Numbered from the stretch's first letter, positions 11,688 to 22,352 are shown. The stretch: DNA of 64,000 nucleotides from Lineus longissimus (GCF_910592395.1 NC_088316.1:1736001-1800000); one strand, 5' to 3'. Numbers and translations: made by a program. Notes: generated by a model not told the origin, from the sequence alone.

Positions 11688-13738
11688 AACTTTATTTGGG
11701 TATAGGTATTCCTTGGACATTCTTTTGTGATTTAAAAATTCAAGATGGCTGACGGGTGTTTCCGAAACCTTCAGGAGGAAGTCGTGTGTGCTGTCATGGA
11801 GTCGTCGACGTGAAGTAATTTCTATCGTCTGCTGCCAGCAGTTGTGTTTTTCGTAGTGGGAGTGATTCGCCCAGTGATCGTCTGGTTTTTTTCACATCTT
11901 CGTGATGTTTTGACTTTGGCAGACCGCCATTGTCGTTTTGACGTCGATACATTGTGCACTTGCGACACTGTTCTTTCTTTTGACCGGTCCATCTTTAGTG
12001 TTCGCCGCGTTCCCGCATAAATTTCGCGTTGTCTCGCGCATCACGCTGTGACTTTTGACTTCGTGTATGGCTTGACTGTGTATTCCGCGTATTGCGCTGT
12101 ACACCGTGTACATGACTGACTCGTGCAAGACTTCCGCTGTGGACATCCGACTTTGACCATTGACACTGACATTATGAACTGACTTTTTCTGTGTTCGTAA
12201 CATGGACAGTTTTGGTTCTCTTTGCTAACTCATTCATCATTTCATTTTCATTCTTCATGTATTCTCATTTCATTTGAACTTTTAAGTTTATATTATCTTT
12301 GATTTGTCATTTCTTTCTGTTTGTAACAGAATGCTTGTGTGTTGTTGTATTCAGTTTGCATGTCATTGTAACCAATTTATGTAAAATTCTGTTTGTGAAT
12401 TTTTGACACATTTTCAGCCATGCAGTGTAGTTGGGTTTTTGAAAATTTAAAGGGAAAGTGTACCTGTGTTTTTGGTGTCTAGTGACACTTGGGGACTTTG
12501 TGTCTTTACTTGGTTTTGCTGTGGGTGCCTTCCTTTCTGGTGACATTATGCTGCATGCTTGAAACTTAGTGCATGTGATTTTGAGTTATTTTGGAAATAA
12601 TTTATTTGACAATTATTTTCCTATGGTGTCTTTGTGCATCGCATGTACTTAGTAGTGTATTATTTTGCATGAAGATTCTTTTGGTTTCCAATGATGTGTT
12701 TAGGTCATACGCAGACAGGGTAATTTTTGTTGACATTTAGACGGTTTGAATTTTTGTTGACTTTTTTGACCTGGCCGTTGCGTAACTTGCCGTCATTAAT
12801 CGAATAGGTTTCGATAATGTTCGCTTGAATTATGATAATAACTTTGGTGGTACTACTTTGAATTTCTTGGGTCATTTTGGATTTTCTTGTGGTTTTGATT
12901 TAGTTGTCAGGTACAGGGTGACTCGGTTTGAGTTTACTTTGTTTTGGTCAGGTGATCCTATGTATTTCTTTGTTGGTACTTGGTGAACCTTACAGTGTGT
13001 GGAATCACTTTGATGTTTCTTGGTGGACTTTACAGTTCATTTTTGTATCAGCATACAGTGTGTTCCATATTGTAGTACAACTTTATCATTTATACAGGGT
13101 GTCCTTTGTGACTTTGGATTGATTTGATTTATCATCATTGGTATTATTTGTGAGTCTTTAGTACTTGCACTTATATTATTGATCATTAATTGTGAACATT
13201 TTACTTTGGCAGGGTGATGGTTTGGTACTTGGTCTCCAAGATTTCTACACCGTGTTGACGTGGACTTCTGCCTGGTTCATTGATCTGCAACTGCAACTTC
13301 CACTACCACTGTTACAGCTGTCTGGTGGATGCCGATCATCTTTCAACTGTGAGATCTCATTGTGTTTGATTATTTTACAGGTCATCTTTGTTCATCTCTT
13401 TACCCAGAGTGTTGTATGCTCTCCAGGTTTTGGAGTTAGTATTTTCTTGGGTGAAGACATTACAGATATTTATCATACTTCTTTGCTATTCTTTCATCTT
13501 GTACTTTGTAATATTTTCTTGCAGTTGGTTTTGGTGAAACAATACTTACTCTATATTATATTATTTCGTACGTTGACATTGTCTATTAGTAGGTTTAGGT
13601 AAAACTATACTTGCTCTTAGCATTTGGATTATACCATACTAGTGATATTTGCATATGATAGGTTGAGGGTGTCCTCATACTTATACATATTTGTTGATAG
13701 TCGTCTGATATTTTCATTCACTCCTTGTCTTCGCTGTT

Positions 13739-15220
13739 ATGCGCCTGATTTTCCAAATGGCAACTGGTGATAATTTCAAAGCGGAAGACATGGATTTGAC
13801 TGCTACTACTGGTTCTGGTATAGGGTCCAATAGGACAGAAGTTTTGAATATTTGTTTGGAGATGATAAAAGATCTCGACTTCAGTCAAAGGGAGGCCCTC
13901 ATTAAGGCCTTGGGTGAGTCGCAGCCCAAACCGAAGTCTGAACCTGTAAGTGCACACCAACCTGTAACTTCAGTTCCTGCAACATCGTCTACCGTCTCAA
14001 ACCCAGTTAAGACAAATGCAATGGGTCGTGGACATATTTTCAATTTTACTTCTCGTCCTAATGATGGACGGGGTAGAACGATGGGAGATTTGCTGCGGCA
14101 TAGTACGCCGCAGGGTGCTACTGCTACACCTCAGTCGCCCCCACCCCCTGTCCGTTCCCCTGGTGGGTATGCTGGGGTCAGTCCACCTCATATGCCACCA
14201 TCTACCCCTCATCCTCATGCATCTTCCCTTTCAGCTGATCATGATAGTGATAGTATTAGATCAAAGTTACCACCTATAGGGTCTGAGAGAAAGAAACTTT
14301 CTTTTCAGTTGAATCAAACTGACAGTTCAAGGCAGCCTCGTTATGTAGTCAGTACTCCACGGTTAGGTTCTTTCTCTGGCGACAAAAAGTCAGAGGTGTC
14401 ATATCGCCAGTGGAGGGCTGAGGTAAAGGGATTACTTGCTGACCTTGGACTACCTATGCAGACCATTGTAGGTGCTATCAGGAGATCATTGAAGGGTATG
14501 GCTGCAGAATGTTTATTGCAGTTTGGGGAGGGGCTCTTCGCCCCGCATGAGGTCATTGGGGAGTTTGACAAAATGTTTGGGGAGGTATTAACATCTGAAC
14601 AGGTGTTGGCGAAATTCTACGCGTCGTCGCAGGAACCGGATGAAAACGTTGCGGCTTGGGGTTGCCGAATTAGGGAGATTCTTTCTAGGTGCCCCGATGA
14701 CACATATTGTACCGGTCCTCAGGCCCAGGCCATGTTGAGACAAAAATTTTGGTCTGGCCTCAGGTCAAAGGATGTGAAGTCGGCAACTAGGCACTTTTAC
14801 GATGCAGGTCGTGGTTATAGCGAGCTTTTAGTGGCGGCCCGGCAGGTGGAGCAAGAGATGGGTTTAGGGAAACCTAAACCGGTCCAACAGCTTAGCAATA
14901 GCTCTACTGCCGCGGAGGTAAACAAGCTTGACTTGATTTTGAAGAAAGTTACTGCTCTTGAAGGTGAGTTGGCCACTTTGAAGAAAGAGAAAGCTCGTGA
15001 GGCTGCTAAGAGAGCAGATCATACTTCTTCTTTTGCAGATTCTACTACCACCTCTACACATTCTTCTTCAGGTGGAAAGTCCTATTATGCAGGTATTTGT
15101 AGTTACTGCAAGAAGAAGGGTCATCACATCGATGATTGTTTCAAACTACAGAATAAGAACAAGCGGTTGGGAAACGCCAACGCACCCTTGATCGGGGGCG
15201 GTCAAGGGGACAAAGAGTAA
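13739..15220 (+). CDS. gag: Retrotransposon Gag, PNMA/Arc-like capsid with CCHC knuckle
   Basis: 493 residues, the structural protein that packages element RNA. Residues 60-200 are Pro/Ser/Thr-rich and disordered. Residues about 200-375 form the helical capsid region; it starts with a GSFSG...YRQWRAEV segment typical of the paraneoplastic-antigen (PNMA)/Arc class of gypsy Gag. A Lys/Glu-rich helix follows near 395-425, then one zinc knuckle C454-x2-C457-x4-H462-x4-C467 for nucleic-acid binding. A second in-frame ATG at 13757 sits in a better Kozak context and may be the true start. The frame is undamaged. The last 18 codons overlap the pol frame and contain a frameshift signal. Confidence 0.85.
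   Translation: MRLIFQMATGDNFKAEDMDLTATTGSGIGSNRTEVLNICLEMIKDLDFSQREALIKALGESQPKPKSEPVSAHQPVTSVPATSSTVSNPVKTNAMGRGHIFNFTSRPNDGRGRTMGDLLRHSTPQGATATPQSPPPPVRSPGGYAGVSPPHMPPSTPHPHASSLSADHDSDSIRSKLPPIGSERKKLSFQLNQTDSSRQPRYVVSTPRLGSFSGDKKSEVSYRQWRAEVKGLLADLGLPMQTIVGAIRRSLKGMAAECLLQFGEGLFAPHEVIGEFDKMFGEVLTSEQVLAKFYASSQEPDENVAAWGCRIREILSRCPDDTYCTGPQAQAMLRQKFWSGLRSKDVKSATRHFYDAGRGYSELLVAARQVEQEMGLGKPKPVQQLSNSSTAAEVNKLDLILKKVTALEGELATLKKEKAREAAKRADHTSSFADSTTTSTHSSSGGKSYYAGICSYCKKKGHHIDDCFKLQNKNKRLGNANAPLIGGGQGDKE
15169..15208 (+). promoter_or_regulatory. -1 ribosomal frameshift signal between gag and pol
   Basis: The heptamer GGGAAAC (15169-15175) lies in the gag frame as xxG GGA AAC, the canonical X XXY YYZ slippery arrangement. 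After nine bases comes a hairpin: CCCTTGATC (15185-15193) pairs with GGTCAAGGG (15200-15208), nine pairs including one G-T wobble, loop of six. The -1 frame is open from the heptamer through the gag stop into the protease. This matches the known mechanism for making Gag-Pol in many retroelements. Confidence 0.8.
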
Positions 15221-15273
15221 AGCCCCACCCCCACAATTCTCTGATAGGAAAGGCGTCGGAGACCACTGTTTTA

Positions 15274-16131
15274 TTGAAGGAGACAAATGTTGATTGTCTT
15301 CTCGATACTGGTTCTGTGGTCTCCACCATTTCTACTACTTATTTTTCAGAGAATTTTCCCGATGAAGACATTCATCCTTTGGATGATTTTATAGATATAC
15401 AGAGTGCGACAGGAGATAAATTACCCTATATGGGCTATGTCAAATTACCTTTGACCCTCGGTTCCTGTCGCCTCGACATTTTACTTCTAGTTGTGCCAGA
15501 TACAAATTATAACCGTCTTGTTCCACTTTTACTTGGAACTAATGTGCTTGCTGAGTTGGCTCCGGAGAGATGTAACGTTGAGGATTCTGTTTGGCGTGAT
15601 ACTTTACGCAGTTACTGCCTGTCCGGTAGTACTGTAGGGAATGTTACAACATGTAAGTCTGTTACAATTAACAGCAACTCTCAGATTTCAATAAAGGGGA
15701 TTACTCGTTGTAAATTAGGTCACTCTGCCAATGTTGTTACTGAATCTTCCAGGCCACTTCCAGGTGGACTTGTACTTGTTTCTTCTCTTCAGAAAGTGTC
15801 TTCTCGCAGTGCATCTCAGAAAGTCTCGGTTATTTTAAAGAATGTTTCGAATACTCCAGTTACCATACCAAAGCGTTCCGTTCTTTGTAGTATTTCAGAA
15901 GCCAACTTAGATATTTCTCCGCCTACTATGGACATTGAAGATACTTCTTTTCCCAATGCATCTGGGATCGAGACTGCTGCAGAAGTCTCCGATACCTCTG
16001 ATGAAATGCCTGATTCTGATTTTTTTCAACTTTTCAAGTTTCAGTCTGACATGGACTCAGAACATTTCTCTGAATTGAAGAATCAATATTGGCATTCAGA
16101 ATTTCAACAGCAGAGAGATTTTGACAAGTGA
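15274..16131 (+). CDS. pol: Retrotransposon protease region of pol, truncated by an inversion
   Basis: The frame is open from 15169, so expression is likely by frameshift from gag and not from the ATG at 15274. The aspartic protease active site CLLDTGSVVSTIS lies at the start, followed by a flap-like region and a GTNVLAEL segment; retropepsins cut the polyprotein and act as dimers. A Ser/Thr-rich linker follows. The ORF should continue into reverse transcriptase but runs at 16076 into the inverted copy of the RNase H region and stops at 16129-16131 inside it. The final 18 residues are therefore antisense-derived and not native. Confidence 0.8.
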   Translation: MKETNVDCLLDTGSVVSTISTTYFSENFPDEDIHPLDDFIDIQSATGDKLPYMGYVKLPLTLGSCRLDILLLVVPDTNYNRLVPLLLGTNVLAELAPERCNVEDSVWRDTLRSYCLSGSTVGNVTTCKSVTINSNSQISIKGITRCKLGHSANVVTESSRPLPGGLVLVSSLQKVSSRSASQKVSVILKNVSNTPVTIPKRSVLCSISEANLDISPPTMDIEDTSFPNASGIETAAEVSDTSDEMPDSDFFQLFKFQSDMDSEHFSELKNQYWHSEFQQQRDFDK

Positions 16132-16612
16132 GGGAAAGTGAAATAGCTTTTACAACATCCTCATTGATCAGACTAGTTTCTCTTGGAAGACGAGACAACG
16201 CATCTGCAGCTGCATTGCTCTTTCCAGCAAAATATTCGATGGTAAAGTCATAAGCTGACAACTCAGCTAACCAGCGGTGCCCTGTGGCATCGAGCTTCGC
16301 ACTCGTCAATACATATGTCAGCGGATTATTGTCAGTCTTGACTCTGAACTCTGCCCCGAATAAATAGTCCTTAAACTTGTCAGTCACTGCCCACTTCAGC
16401 CCCAAGAACTCTAACTTGTGAGTGGGGTAGTTCCTTTCTGAAGCGGACAGTCCTCTACTAGCAAAATATATAGGTTTTCTAACATCATCCTGGTACTGGT
16501 ATAATATAGCTCCAAGGCCATCTCTCGAAGCATCTATTTCTAACTCATATGGCAAAGAATAATCTGCAAAGCCAAGTACTGGAGGAGAGCACAATGATTC
16601 ATTCAAATTTTG
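16076..16612 (-). repeat. Left arm of 537-bp inverted repeat (antisense RNase H copy)
   Basis: Every stretch I compared is the exact reverse complement of 16720-17256 with a constant coordinate sum of 33332, so the arms are equal in length with no indels. On the minus strand it encodes the RNase H segment (EIDASRDGLGAILYQ ... AAADALSRLP). Short matches at the joins (TGAAG on the left, AAATTTTG on the right) look like microhomology. The block sits exactly where the reverse transcriptase should be. Confidence 0.9.
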
Positions 16613-19455
16613 CTAAGTTAGCTAAACCTTTGAATTGTTTACTCCAAGGTCATTCTACTCAGAAAAGGCAAAAAGACAAGCCGTCGTTTCGCTGGGGAGA
16701 GGAAGAACAAACCGCATTTCAAAATTTGAATGAATCATTGTGCTCTCCTCCAGTACTTGGCTTTGCAGATTATTCTTTGCCATATGAGTTAGAAATAGAT
16801 GCTTCGAGAGATGGCCTTGGAGCTATATTATACCAGTACCAGGATGATGTTAGAAAACCTATATATTTTGCTAGTAGAGGACTGTCCGCTTCAGAAAGGA
16901 ACTACCCCACTCACAAGTTAGAGTTCTTGGGGCTGAAGTGGGCAGTGACTGACAAGTTTAAGGACTATTTATTCGGGGCAGAGTTCAGAGTCAAGACTGA
17001 CAATAATCCGCTGACATATGTATTGACGAGTGCGAAGCTCGATGCCACAGGGCACCGCTGGTTAGCTGAGTTGTCAGCTTATGACTTTACCATCGAATAT
17101 TTTGCTGGAAAGAGCAATGCAGCTGCAGATGCGTTGTCTCGTCTTCCAAGAGAAACTAGTCTGATCAATGAGGATGTTGTAAAAGCTATTTCACTTTCCC
17201 TCACTTGTCAAAATCTCTCTGCTGTTGAAATTCTGAATGCCAATATTGATTCTTCACATTCCCTATACCAAGTTGATTCGCTCACTACGGATTTTGTTGA
17301 TATTAAGTATCATCAGGGGCAGGATAAATATATTTCAGATATCATTGCTTCTCTGGCCAGAGGTATTCGTCCTGACCCCTCTCCGGAGCTGAAACCTTGG
17401 TTACGTCATTTTAACTCTTATCGATTGAACGACAAAGGTATTTTAGTAAAACAAAGTATGTTGAATGATCAAGTTGTTGATCGTGTCGTCTTGCCATTGT
17501 CTCTTCACACATCTACTTTGAAGCAGCTGCATGATGACATGGGTCACCTTGGTAAGGATAGGGTGATTGATCTTGTAAAGTCCAGATTCTTCTGGCCGGG
17601 TTATGTCAGTGATATAGAGAATTACATTCAAACTTGTGGTCGATGTTTACGCCGAAAGACACCTACTAATGAGAAAGCTTCTCTCACCAGCATAACCACG
17701 TCGCAGCCTCTGGAGATGGTCTGTATGGACTATCTCACAGTTGAACCTTCCAGGGGTTGTGAAAATATTTTAGTAATTACAGATCATTTCACCAAGTACT
17801 CTGTAGCTATTGCAACAAGAAATCAGACAGCACATACTACTGCCAAAGCTCTTTATGAAAATTTTATAGTTCATTATGGTTTTCCTGGTCGGCTACATAG
17901 TGATCAGGGCCGTAATTTTGAATCTGCTGTTATAAAGGAATTGTGTGCTTTAGCTGGAATGACCAAGTCTCGGACAACTCCCTACCATCCAATGGGCAAT
18001 GGGCTTTGCGAACGGTATAACCGCACCCTTTTGTCAATGTTGGGTACGTTGTCCGAGGACAAGAAGAGTAGTTGGTCGCTGTACCTCTCCACGTTGACGC
18101 ATGCGTACAATTGTACGCGTCACGATTCTACTGGATTCAGTCCGCATTTTCTAATGTTTGGCCGTGAGCCACTTCTTCCTGTAGATATCAATTATGGTCT
18201 CGGTACTACTGATGTTGGCCCTAGTGAATCTTATAGTTCCTACATTAAATCTTTGCAGGAGCGTCTTGATTATGCATTCTCTATGGCTATGAAAAACCAG
18301 GATACCGCTTCATGTAAGAATAAAGGGAGATATGATCTCAAAGCGAAAGCTTCTGTTCTTCAGACTGGTGATTGTGTTCTTGTCCGCAATGTCCACTTAC
18401 GCGGTAGACATAAATTGGCTGACAAGTGGTCGACCGATGTTTATACTGTTGTGGGTCAACCAAACCCCAATATTCCGGTATTTTCGGTTCGCTCCTCGAA
18501 AGGAGGTAATCCGCGTGTTTTACACCGTAATTTGTTGATGCCAGTTGGAGAGATTAGAGATGAGGAAGTTGTGAAGACTCCGGCCCGGTCCAGTCGTACT
18601 CGCCCTGAGAAGGAAGTTGTTGTACAGCCTGCGATGAGTGATGACGAGGATGTCGATGTGATGATTTTGCCACGTGTTGATGAAGTTCCTTCTTCTTTTG
18701 CATCCGCTTCAACCGCCGATGTTCCACATGGTGGTGACAAACTTCCATCTTTTACATCTGTCAGATCTGATGCTGCACCTCCTTCTGATATTGTTCCGTC
18801 TACTTTGTCTACCGATTCTACCCCACCATTATCCATTACAGATGTCGTTCCGGTCCAGCCCGCTGTTGTTGAGCCTGCGTCCCAGTCTTCGGTTGATGTT
18901 AGTGCGTCCGAGCATGCTGCTGTTGAGCCTGCGTCCCAGTCTTCGGTTGATGTCAGCGCGTCCCAGCCTGCCGTAGATGCCAGTTATCCTACTACAGATG
19001 TGACCGTTCCTCCTCCACTGATAGATGTCGATACGCCGTCAGGAATTGCGCTTGACGTGACTTCGATCGATGATGGTACTGTTCCGCCTCCAGTGGAATT
19101 TGTTGATGGTGGTACTGTTCCGCCTCCAGTGGAATTTTCAACCGTTGGTCCAGTGGATGAGACGGTCCCTGTAGATGTTCCCCCTGGTGAATCCTCTGCT
19201 GAATTCCACGCAGCCCAGGATGACGAGGAAGAGAGTGCTCCGGAGGACAGCCCTGTTGCAGCCCCGAGGAGATCTAAGAGGGAACATAAACCGCCTAACC
19301 GTTTCAAGCCATATCAGATGTATCAGCAACAGCCGCGCGCGCCGCCTGAGCCTTGGCGATCCAAGGTTGATTATTTTATGTCGCTTGCAAGCAAGCCTGA
19401 GTTTGCGCAAAATCCCGCCATTCTTGACAAAGTTCTGTCTTTAATGAAGGATTGA
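16549..19455 (+). CDS. pol: RNase H and integrase of Ty3/gypsy pol (5' part lost)
   Basis: 968 codons; the first 21 come from the antisense arm, so the apparent ATG is an artefact of the rearrangement. RNase H (about residues 75-200) keeps its acidic residues in EIDAS, KLEFLGLK, KTDNNPL and ADALSR. Integrase has the zinc site H328-x4-H333-x29-C363-x2-C366, the catalytic triad D394, D452, E488 with 35-residue final spacing, and a GPY/F-like C-terminal module (residues 615-665). The remaining 270 residues are an acidic, Val/Pro/Ser-rich tail with an 18-residue tandem duplication (54 bp, near 18871 and 18925) and a second short repeat (GTVPPPVEF twice). RNase H removes template RNA and integrase inserts the DNA copy. 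No stop or frameshift interrupts them. Confidence 0.85.
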   Translation: MAKNNLQSQVLEESTMIHSNFAKLAKPLNCLLQGHSTQKRQKDKPSFRWGEEEQTAFQNLNESLCSPPVLGFADYSLPYELEIDASRDGLGAILYQYQDDVRKPIYFASRGLSASERNYPTHKLEFLGLKWAVTDKFKDYLFGAEFRVKTDNNPLTYVLTSAKLDATGHRWLAELSAYDFTIEYFAGKSNAAADALSRLPRETSLINEDVVKAISLSLTCQNLSAVEILNANIDSSHSLYQVDSLTTDFVDIKYHQGQDKYISDIIASLARGIRPDPSPELKPWLRHFNSYRLNDKGILVKQSMLNDQVVDRVVLPLSLHTSTLKQLHDDMGHLGKDRVIDLVKSRFFWPGYVSDIENYIQTCGRCLRRKTPTNEKASLTSITTSQPLEMVCMDYLTVEPSRGCENILVITDHFTKYSVAIATRNQTAHTTAKALYENFIVHYGFPGRLHSDQGRNFESAVIKELCALAGMTKSRTTPYHPMGNGLCERYNRTLLSMLGTLSEDKKSSWSLYLSTLTHAYNCTRHDSTGFSPHFLMFGREPLLPVDINYGLGTTDVGPSESYSSYIKSLQERLDYAFSMAMKNQDTASCKNKGRYDLKAKASVLQTGDCVLVRNVHLRGRHKLADKWSTDVYTVVGQPNPNIPVFSVRSSKGGNPRVLHRNLLMPVGEIRDEEVVKTPARSSRTRPEKEVVVQPAMSDDEDVDVMILPRVDEVPSSFASASTADVPHGGDKLPSFTSVRSDAAPPSDIVPSTLSTDSTPPLSITDVVPVQPAVVEPASQSSVDVSASEHAAVEPASQSSVDVSASQPAVDASYPTTDVTVPPPLIDVDTPSGIALDVTSIDDGTVPPPVEFVDGGTVPPPVEFSTVGPVDETVPVDVPPGESSAEFHAAQDDEEESAPEDSPVAAPRRSKREHKPPNRFKPYQMYQQQPRAPPEPWRSKVDYFMSLASKPEFAQNPAILDKVLSLMKD
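16720..17256 (+). repeat. Right arm of 537-bp inverted repeat (native RNase H)
   Basis: This is the native, sense-oriented RNase H region of the retrotransposon and partner of 16076-16612. The 107-bp spacer 16613-16719 is unique and encodes the end of the RT connection region (AKLAKPLN...). Confidence 0.9.
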
Positions 19456-19870
19456 ATGATAGTTGGTTTTCAATTTTGCTGTAGACTCGTGATTATTTTC
19501 TGGTTTGAAATATATATAACATTTTGATTGAATGTTGGCTGGTTTTGGCAGGCCATGTCAATCAAGAGATTGTTTTCTACTTGAGTGTGTGTTTTCTTCT
19601 TTTGTTTCGATATTTCGTGGAGATTTATATCAAGTAATTCTTGGTATTGATATTTTGTACTGTATGATTAGAGTCTGTATAGATTCCATAGATAATTCAT
19701 CAGTACTTATTCTGTTGCATCTCTACTCATATCAGTTATTCAAGGTATTGTTTGACAGTTTATCAATGTAAATCCCTTTTGGACTAAGGGTTTTTGGTCA
19801 AACAGTTACTAATTAATACCTTCCAGATGTTTTGTAAGTCATTTCCCTGCAATTTTCCTTTAGTAAAATG
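19456..19870 (+). other. 3' end of the retrotransposon without a detectable LTR
   Basis: T-rich sequence resembling the element leader in composition. I searched by eye for the presumed 5' LTR sequence and found only an eight-base match (TGACCAAT at 19869), so the 3' LTR is either missing or the 5' call is wrong. Confidence 0.4.
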
Positions 19871-20128
19871 ACCAATAGGTGTCTCTCCTAACTCACAGTA
19901 CCTCCATTCGCACCAGAGGGACGGTTTTATCACGAAGTCAAACCAGACCCACTTCCCTCACTATACGTATTGGCCACCTGAAGACTACAATCCTGATCTT
20001 CAGAGCCTTTCATTTGGCACTAACCGAGCTAAGTGATGTGTGCGAGTGGAGGAGAATGCAACTGCCCCAGCTATACGAGGATCAGAGACTATTAGCTGGA
20101 CACCTCTTGGTCCTGCCTATACTCCCCA

Positions 20129-20391
20129 TTGAAAGGGGGGTTACAGGCAGGAGAAATGGGTTCAAACTGGTAGTCTTCAGGTCACTTATCTCGGCACAGC
20201 TAGAGGTAGGTGGCGTTTGATTCAGCAATCAATATATTCCTCGCAGAAGCGTGAACAGTGCCGACGTACTGTGAGATGGGAGAGACCCCTATTAGTAACT
20301 TGCTGAACTTGGCCTTTTGTAACTCTTGGCAGAAGCCAAATAGGCCAGATTAATCCGACCTACCCAGCTCCTGCCTATAGTCTCTTTAAAT
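20129..20391. mobile_element. Short inverted-repeat transposon (MITE-like)
   Basis: The ends TTGAAAGGGGGGTTACAGGC and, at 20368-20390, CTCCTGCCTATAGTCTCTTT are inverted copies of each other with a shared GGCAGGAG. The interior matches 36921-37143, including TTTGATTCAGCA, ATATATTCCTCG and GTGAGATGGGAGAGACCCCT. A second, oppositely oriented end (TCCTGCCTATACTCCCC) directly upstream suggests a neighbouring copy at about 19.96-20.13 kb. Confidence 0.65.
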
Positions 20392-22132
20392 AAGGAGAAG
20401 TAGGGAAAGTTTGTGGCTGGTACAGGGTTCCTGTATAGAGGGCACTACCAGGATACATCCAGAAGTGTACACAAATAGAAACTCTGTAGCTATATATACA
20501 ATGACTGAAGTTATAGGTAATAGCAAAATATATAAGCTCGCCTTATATATTATTGGTAAAAGACACCAGCACTGTAAATAAAGAAAATATATGATAGAAG
20601 CAAGATAAATACTCATAATGCCATAAGTTACCAATAAGCGAAAAAGCCATCAAAATAGAATTCTGGAGCAGTTTGTGAATGCTGCAGGAAGAGACATCAT
20701 CGCCCCAGTCGAAGGTGATCATTCAAAGTCAAAACAAACCTAATATGGGCACAAAGGATAAAAGAACAACGCCACCATGCGGTCTTTCTTTTGCTGGTTT
20801 GCTGTGGCCCTCAAGGACGTCTCCCTATTGGTGTGATGATGTCCCGATGAAGCAAAGAAGGATGTGAAGAACTACACGGCCAGAAAGGTTGATCAATCAA
20901 GTCATCCAGTGTCAAACCTTGTGCTTGAGCTTTAGACTGGGCAATGTTTTACACAATAGCACACTTAGCATACTACTTTCACCTCAAAAAATTATTTAAA
21001 AATCCTATCACTATAAACTTATCACAAGTTCACCTCCAGAAAAAACAAGTTCACACATTTTACAGTTAACACCATTTAGATCAAATCTTAGAGGACAACA
21101 TGCATGAATGGACAACAGCGAAATTCTATCCTGGCAACCCGGAGATGAACCGAACATGCATATTTTTTTAAACTGACTATTGCATCGATATCACTAACAG
21201 GTACATTATGTAACATCATCTTGAGATCCAAAAGAGACTGACGTATTTATCAGACAGGCATAAGCACAGCAAAATGGCAGTGTCTAAAATCACATTCCAG
21301 TTACATCCACATTCCCTATTTTAAAGATTCAGTTCCATATAAGATTCAAATGGCATCTGGAACGCAATATTGGAAAACAGCTCGTATGTGGATTGTGGCC
21401 AGTAAGTGGAATGTGGTTTTAGACACTGCTCAGCAAAATAAGTCTTCTTCTTCACTATTTGCTCTCCACTTGGAGGCTTTCCTCTCAAGGGAGTATTTCT
21501 CCTCCAAAGGCAGTAAGAGCGTTTGCATGATACATCAAGAGTTGGAACTGGTTGTAACAGTCATAACACATCAATAAAGACACAAAACGACCAAGAATGT
21601 CTGACCAATTTTTGCGCTAAAAGCTAATAGAGCCAGCAACACGTTGTCATGGCAACTATGCAACTACACACAAGTTAATTAGCTTATTATTGTTGGTTAA
21701 ACTTAAGAAGATTCGAAACATACCAACCCTGCGCTGCAAAGAAAAACTCAAATAAATTATATATCACAGAAAATTATAACGATTTCTAGTCACATGATTC
21801 GTTGATTTGTGAACAACATTTACAACGACCGATAACGGGGGTTTTCTAAACTACTTTCCTTCCACATATCACAACATTTCCCAATTTATATCTGCTTCTC
21901 CTGATTTCCACAGGGTTTCACTCAACTAATAGAACAGTCAAATTTAAGTACACCACCAGTGGCACAACAATGAAAACCAATAAATAGAAGCCGTTCTACT
22001 TTTCAAGATTACTCCCTACGTCCAAGAATATTCTTTTTCTATTGCATTTTAATTGACTGGAAAAGGAAAATCCCACATGGAGTACTCTCTAACAAGGAGT
22101 ACTCAATAGATCTACACAATTCTAACATGATT

Positions 22133-22352
22133 GCATACTCAGTACTTACATGGAATACTCAGTACTAACATTGAGTATTCAGTACTAGCATGGAATACTC
22201 AGTACTAAGTTTGAATACTCAATACTTACATGGAATACTCAGTACTAACATTGAGTATTCAGTACTAGCATGGAATACTCAGTACTGAGTTTGAATACTC
22301 AGTACTAGCATGGAATACTCAGTACTAGCATGGAATACTCAGTACTAACAAT
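22133..22352. repeat. 20-bp minisatellite with 80-bp higher-order period
   Basis: About eleven units of the type CAGTACTAACATGGAATACT. Two successive 80-bp blocks (about 22148-22227 and 22228-22307) repeat the same order of four variants. The units carry the palindromic core AGTACT. Confidence 0.8.

Larger units (their letters stand above)
11363..19870 (+). mobile_element. Ty3/gypsy LTR retrotransposon, rearranged, RT missing
   Basis: Order: presumed LTR, primer site, about 2 kb of T/G-rich leader without a convincing ORF, gag (13739-15220), protease (frame -1), an inverted-repeat block where reverse transcriptase should be, RNase H and integrase in one ORF (16549-19455), then 0.4 kb of 3' sequence. 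Gene order protease - RNase H - integrase is that of Ty3/gypsy (Metaviridae). The 3' LTR was not found. The element cannot be autonomous as given because the reverse transcriptase is absent. The gag and integrase frames are intact, which argues for a fairly recent insertion or a recent rearrangement. The right limit at 19870 is approximate. Confidence 0.85.

Noticed and set aside
13192-13602. 136-codon hydrophobic plus-strand ORF in the retrotransposon leader, resembling a membrane protein
   Set aside because: The hydrophobicity follows from very T-rich DNA; there is no ATG start and no recognisable envelope or membrane motif.
16034-16606. Minus-strand RNase H ORF as an independent antisense gene
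   Set aside because: It is the antisense arm of the inverted repeat and is identical to the native RNase H at 16720-17256.
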